A DNA stretch of 8,482 nucleotides, taken from Clostridia bacterium. GTDB taxonomy: Bacteria; Bacillota; Peptococcia; DRI-13; DTU073. Position 1 is the stretch's first letter. Each line of letters opens with the position of its first letter. Below, piece after piece: positions 6,448-8,482 of this stretch. A program made the position numbers and the translations under genes. Below the pieces are notes generated by a model. It worked only from the letters and a program-made list of their open reading frames with translations, did no database searches and was not told the DNA's origin. The stretch covers positions 1 to 8,482 of the forward strand of contig JAQVYD010000056.1 of the NCBI GenBank assembly GCA_028709105.1. The letters are read 5' to 3'.

Positions 6448-6864
6448 ATGGCTAACGTCCTCAACTTTGAAGTGATTACACCGGAACGGATTATGCTCAA
6501 GGGAAAGACGACCTCGCTGATTGTACCGGCTACGGAAGGCTTTTTGGGTGTATGGCCTAATCATGCTCCGCTCATTACGGGATTGCAGCCGGGGATTGTT
6601 AAATATCGCCAAGGCGAGACGTTTTTTGTTTTAGCGATTAGTAATGGGTTTATGGAAGTTGCCGATAATGTCATCACTATTTTGGTGAATACAGCCGAAA
6701 GACCTGAGGACATTGATGTCGCCAGGGCGCAGGCGGCGAAAGAACGTGCCGAGAAACGTCTCTATAAGCAACCGCCCGGTCTTGATGTACATCGTGCAGA
6801 GTTTGCTTTACATCGGGCTCTCGCTCGTTTAAAGGCTGTTCACTATAAATGTATTTCTAAGTAA
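6448..6864 (+). CDS. atpC: F-type ATP synthase subunit epsilon
   Basis: This 138-residue subunit sits at the base of the central stalk and can inhibit ATP hydrolysis. The N-terminal beta-sandwich (about 1-85) holds the conserved GFLGVWPNHAPL (31-42). The C-terminal helix hairpin (about 90-132) contains IDVARA (89-94), matching the I(L)DxxRA motif through which epsilon of Bacillus PS3 binds ATP and releases inhibition. The second helix has the expected Arg-rich HRALARLKA (122-130). This suggests ATP-sensed regulation, inferred by motif only. A GGAGGG site (6437-6442) at the end of atpD lies 5 bases before the ATG. The start codon is one base after the atpD stop, so the two genes are tightly coupled. 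It is the last gene of the operon. Confidence 0.95.
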   Translation: MANVLNFEVITPERIMLKGKTTSLIVPATEGFLGVWPNHAPLITGLQPGIVKYRQGETFFVLAISNGFMEVADNVITILVNTAERPEDIDVARAQAAKERAEKRLYKQPPGLDVHRAEFALHRALARLKAVHYKCISK

Positions 6865-6920
6865 AATAACTAAACTTAACAAGCAAGCCATATTTTGCGA
6901 ATAAAAATATTAGCGAAATA

Positions 6921-6947
6921 GCAGGATTCTTGTTCTTTATGGCGAAA
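6921..6947 (+). promoter_or_regulatory. SigH-like promoter match upstream of the terminator
   Basis: GCAGGATTC (6921-6929), an 11-base spacer, then GGCGAAA (6941-6947) resembles the Bacillus SigH consensus RNAGGAWWW-N11/12-RNNGAAT, with mismatches at the last base of each element. Transcription would begin around 6953-6957, only some 25 bases before the terminator stem. The nearby GGCGAA is also one base from the Spo0A box core TGTCGAA. Motif evidence only. Confidence 0.4.
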
Positions 6948-6956
6948 TTAGAGAAC

Positions 6957-6975
6957 AATTGCTTTTTAAGCAATT
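6957..6975 (+). other. Small perfect inverted repeat before the terminator
   Basis: AATTGCTT (6957-6964) and AAGCAATT (6968-6975) form a perfect 8-bp stem with a TTT loop. It is AT-rich and followed by AACCT rather than a T-run, so it is not a terminator alone. It could be the 5' hairpin of a short transcript from the upstream promoter match, part of the atpC 3' untranslated region, or an operator. Confidence 0.5.
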
Positions 6976-6980
6976 AACCT

Positions 6981-7033
6981 AAAACAGATGCGCCATAGTC
7001 CCAAAGACTGTGGCGCATCTGTTTTAATCTTTT
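6981..7033 (+). terminator. Strong intrinsic terminator after the atp operon
   Basis: Arms 6981-7000 and 7006-7025 pair over 20 positions (19 Watson-Crick, one T-G) around a CCAAA loop. The GC-rich upper part is GATGCGCC with GGCGCATC. The stem begins with AAAA and ends in TTTT, and TTTT occurs again at 7030-7033, so it may work in both directions. It separates atpC from murA and marks the end of the ATP synthase transcript. Confidence 0.9.
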
Positions 7034-7040
7034 CATTATG
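7028..7040 (+). repeat. Copy of the TCTTTTCATTATG intergenic motif
   Basis: This 13-mer is identical to 4995-5007 in the atpG-atpD gap and is again followed by a GCATT close by. Its core TTTTCATTAT also occurs at 289-298 and 1102-1111. It starts within the T-rich tail of the terminator. Confidence 0.55.
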
Positions 7041-7141
7041 CATTGTCTTTTTTACCTCTGCTTTAAAAATACAAAACTGGGGAAAATAAAGATAAAGATA
7101 ATTGTTGGCATAAAATAACAACAATATTTTTGTAAAAGATA

Positions 7142-7168
7142 AAGGGAATTATCTCTTCTTTCCCGAAT
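7142..7168 (+). promoter_or_regulatory. Candidate murA promoter, SigH-like
   Basis: AAGGGAATT (7142-7150), an 11-base spacer, and CCCGAAT (7162-7168) resemble the SigH consensus, with one mismatch in each element (G for A; C for the leading purine). A start near 7175 would leave a leader of about 40 bases before the murA ATG, placed sensibly downstream of the terminator. AGATAA (7137-7142) and TTATCT (7149-7154) form an inverted repeat over the upstream element. A vegetative promoter elsewhere in 7040-7200 is not excluded. Confidence 0.4.
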
Positions 7169-7214
7169 AATAGTAACGTGAGTTAGTTAAAAATTTTGCC
7201 GGAGATTAAATAAA

Positions 7215-8482
7215 ATGATAAAAAAACGGATTTGTTGTCAGGAAAATGAAGCAGATAAGATTATTATTTATGGTGGCCGATCTTTACAGGGTAAACTAGT
7301 TGTCAGCGGGGCAAAAAATGCTGTTCTGCCGATTATCGTTGCCTCTCTTTTATCAGAAGGGACTTGCACTATTCAGGATGTCCCTAGGTTGGCTGATGTA
7401 GAGATTATCTGTGATGTTTTGCGTGAATTGGGTGCAGGGATTAAGCTGAACATGGGGGATTCTTCCGCGATCATTGAAACAAATTGTCAAGAACTTTATA
7501 ATTATGAAGCTACTTATAATTATGTCAAAAAAATGCGGGCCTCTGTTTTAGTGATGGGTCCGCTTTTAGCTCGCTTAGGGAAAGCTAAAATATCCATGCC
7601 CGGAGGTTGTGCGATTGGCACAAGGCCGATAGATTTACATCTGAAGGGTTTTGAAGCCTTAGGGGTGCACATCACCATGGAGCATGGTTATATTTTAGCT
7701 GAAGCTCCTGTCTTAAAAGGCGCGCGGATCTATTTAGATTATCCCAGCGTGGGAGCGACAGAAAATATTATGATGGCCGGTGCTCTCGCTCAGGGGACTA
7801 CCATTATCGAAAATTCCGCTGAAGAGCCTGAAATAGTAGATTTAGCGAACTTTATTAATAGTATGGGGGGGAAAATTGTCGGCGCCGGAACAAAAGTAAT
7901 CAAGATTGAGGGTGTTAAAAGTCTTGGCTCCACAAACCATACGGTTATTCCCGATCGAATCGAAGCCGGAAGTTTCTTGGTTGCCGGAGCCATTACCGGT
8001 GGTGACTTGTTTTTAGAAAATGTGATTATTGATCACCTCAAACCGGTAGTTGCCAAATTAATCGAAGCCGGGGTAGATGTAGCAGAAGAGGGAACAGGCT
8101 TACGAGTGAGAAGTAAAGGTGAATTTAAAGCGATTGACCTGAAAACTTTGCCGTATCCCGGTTTCCCTACTGATATGCAGGCACAGTTTATGTCTTTACT
8201 GGCGGTAGCTCAAGGTACGAGCATAATTTCGGAGACGGTTTTTGAAAATCGTTTTATGCATGCCGAAGAACTACGCCGCATGGGTGCTAATATTCGCATC
8301 GAGGGGCGCAGCGCGGTTATAGAAGGTACGGAAAAATTAACAGGGGCACAAGTCAAAGCTTCAGACCTGCGGGCAGGAGCGGCTTTAGCCATTGCCGGCT
8401 TGGTTGCCGAGGGTGAGACAGTCATTTCCAATATTTATCACCTTGACCGCGGTTATGATAATCTTGTCGCCAAACTGTATTC
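7215..8482 (+). CDS. murA: UDP-N-acetylglucosamine 1-carboxyvinyltransferase (MurA), 3' truncated by window edge
   Basis: This cytoplasmic enzyme transfers enolpyruvate from phosphoenolpyruvate to UDP-GlcNAc, the first committed step of peptidoglycan synthesis. The frame is open from ATG 7215 to the edge, 422 residues, so only a few C-terminal residues and the stop are missing. Visible key residues are K34-N35 in SGAKNAVLP (E. coli K22/N23), R108 in MRASV, the catalytic loop PGGCAIGTRP with C132 (E. coli C115) and R137, D320 in PTDMQAQF (E. coli D305), and R412 in DRGYDN (E. coli R397). The Cys type is the normally fosfomycin-sensitive form. A GGAG site (7201-7204) lies 10 bases before the start. 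About 13 residues (including CC at 7-8) precede the usual KIIIYGG beginning. Genomes of this group often have two murA genes, and this location is typical of the main copy near atpC. Confidence 0.95.
   Translation, partial: MIKKRICCQENEADKIIIYGGRSLQGKLVVSGAKNAVLPIIVASLLSEGTCTIQDVPRLADVEIICDVLRELGAGIKLNMGDSSAIIETNCQELYNYEATYNYVKKMRASVLVMGPLLARLGKAKISMPGGCAIGTRPIDLHLKGFEALGVHITMEHGYILAEAPVLKGARIYLDYPSVGATENIMMAGALAQGTTIIENSAEEPEIVDLANFINSMGGKIVGAGTKVIKIEGVKSLGSTNHTVIPDRIEAGSFLVAGAITGGDLFLENVIIDHLKPVVAKLIEAGVDVAEEGTGLRVRSKGEFKAIDLKTLPYPGFPTDMQAQFMSLLAVAQGTSIISETVFENRFMHAEELRRMGANIRIEGRSAVIEGTEKLTGAQVKASDLRAGAALAIAGLVAEGETVISNIYHLDRGYDNLVAKLY

Larger units (their letters stand above)
6865..7214 (+). 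other. Non-coding spacer between atpC and murA
   Basis: No credible gene is seen in these 350 bases. The spacer is AT-rich. In order it holds three GCGAA pentamers (6897, 6913, 6942), a SigH-like promoter match, an 8-bp hairpin, a 20-bp terminator hairpin, a copy of the TCTTTTCATTATG motif (7028-7040), an A-rich stretch with ATAAAGATAAAGATAA-type repeats (about 7086-7101), and a second SigH-like match before the murA Shine-Dalgarno. A few vegetative-type -35 and -10 pairs can be drawn (for example TTGGCA at 7105), but none has good spacing. Confidence 0.8.

Noticed and set aside
7102..7130. Possible SigA promoter for murA (TTGTTG or TTGGCA with TATTTT)
   Set aside because: TTGGCA gives a 14-base spacer, and TTGTTG gives 17 bases but only three matches in the -35. 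It is too weak to list as a feature.
1..8482. A previously undescribed multi-gene system
   Set aside because: Every coding region is a recognised housekeeping gene with intact key residues, and the spacers are too small for additional genes. No mobile element, tRNA, rRNA or riboswitch-like structure was found.

Overview
The window is an F-type ATP synthase operon of a low-to-moderate GC Gram-positive bacterium, followed by the start of a peptidoglycan gene. The order atpI-atpB-atpE-atpF-atpH-atpA-atpG-atpD-atpC, then murA, all on the + strand, is the arrangement typical of Bacillota. The purine-rich Shine-Dalgarno sites (AAAGGAGG, AGGGGGTG, AAGGTGG), the murA gene just after atpC and two SigH-like promoter matches suggest a Clostridia-type, probably spore-forming lineage (Peptococcaceae-like or similar). 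This placement is an inference from layout and motifs, because no 16S or similar marker is present.

Layout. Positions 2-277 hold the C-terminal part of atpI, the assembly-associated subunit I. Next come the Fo genes: atpB (a, 323-1036), atpE (c, 1162-1401) and atpF (b, 1502-1987). The F1 genes are atpH (delta, 1987-2550), atpA (alpha, 2551-4062), atpG (gamma, 4101-4958), atpD (beta, 5046-6446) and atpC (epsilon, 6448-6864). A 350-base non-coding spacer (6865-7214) follows, with a SigH-like promoter match, a small hairpin, a very strong intrinsic terminator (6981-7033) and a second SigH-like match upstream of murA. murA (7215 onward) runs off the right edge.

Function. The nine atp products form or assist one membrane rotary enzyme. 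Subunits a and c carry the ion path, gamma and epsilon form the central stalk with the c-ring, b and delta form the peripheral stalk, and alpha and beta hold the nucleotide sites. All catalytic and coupling residues I looked for are present, so the enzyme looks intact. Ion-site residues of subunit c favour H+ over Na+. MurA is a separate function (first committed step of peptidoglycan synthesis) and is insulated from the operon by the terminator.

I found no novel multi-gene system: this is a conserved housekeeping locus. The points worth a second look are the loss of most helix-1 glycines in subunit c, the organised atpC-murA spacer, a large hairpin between atpE and atpF, and an AT-rich motif (TTTTCATTAT and its extended form CATTATGAATT) recurring in the non-coding gaps.
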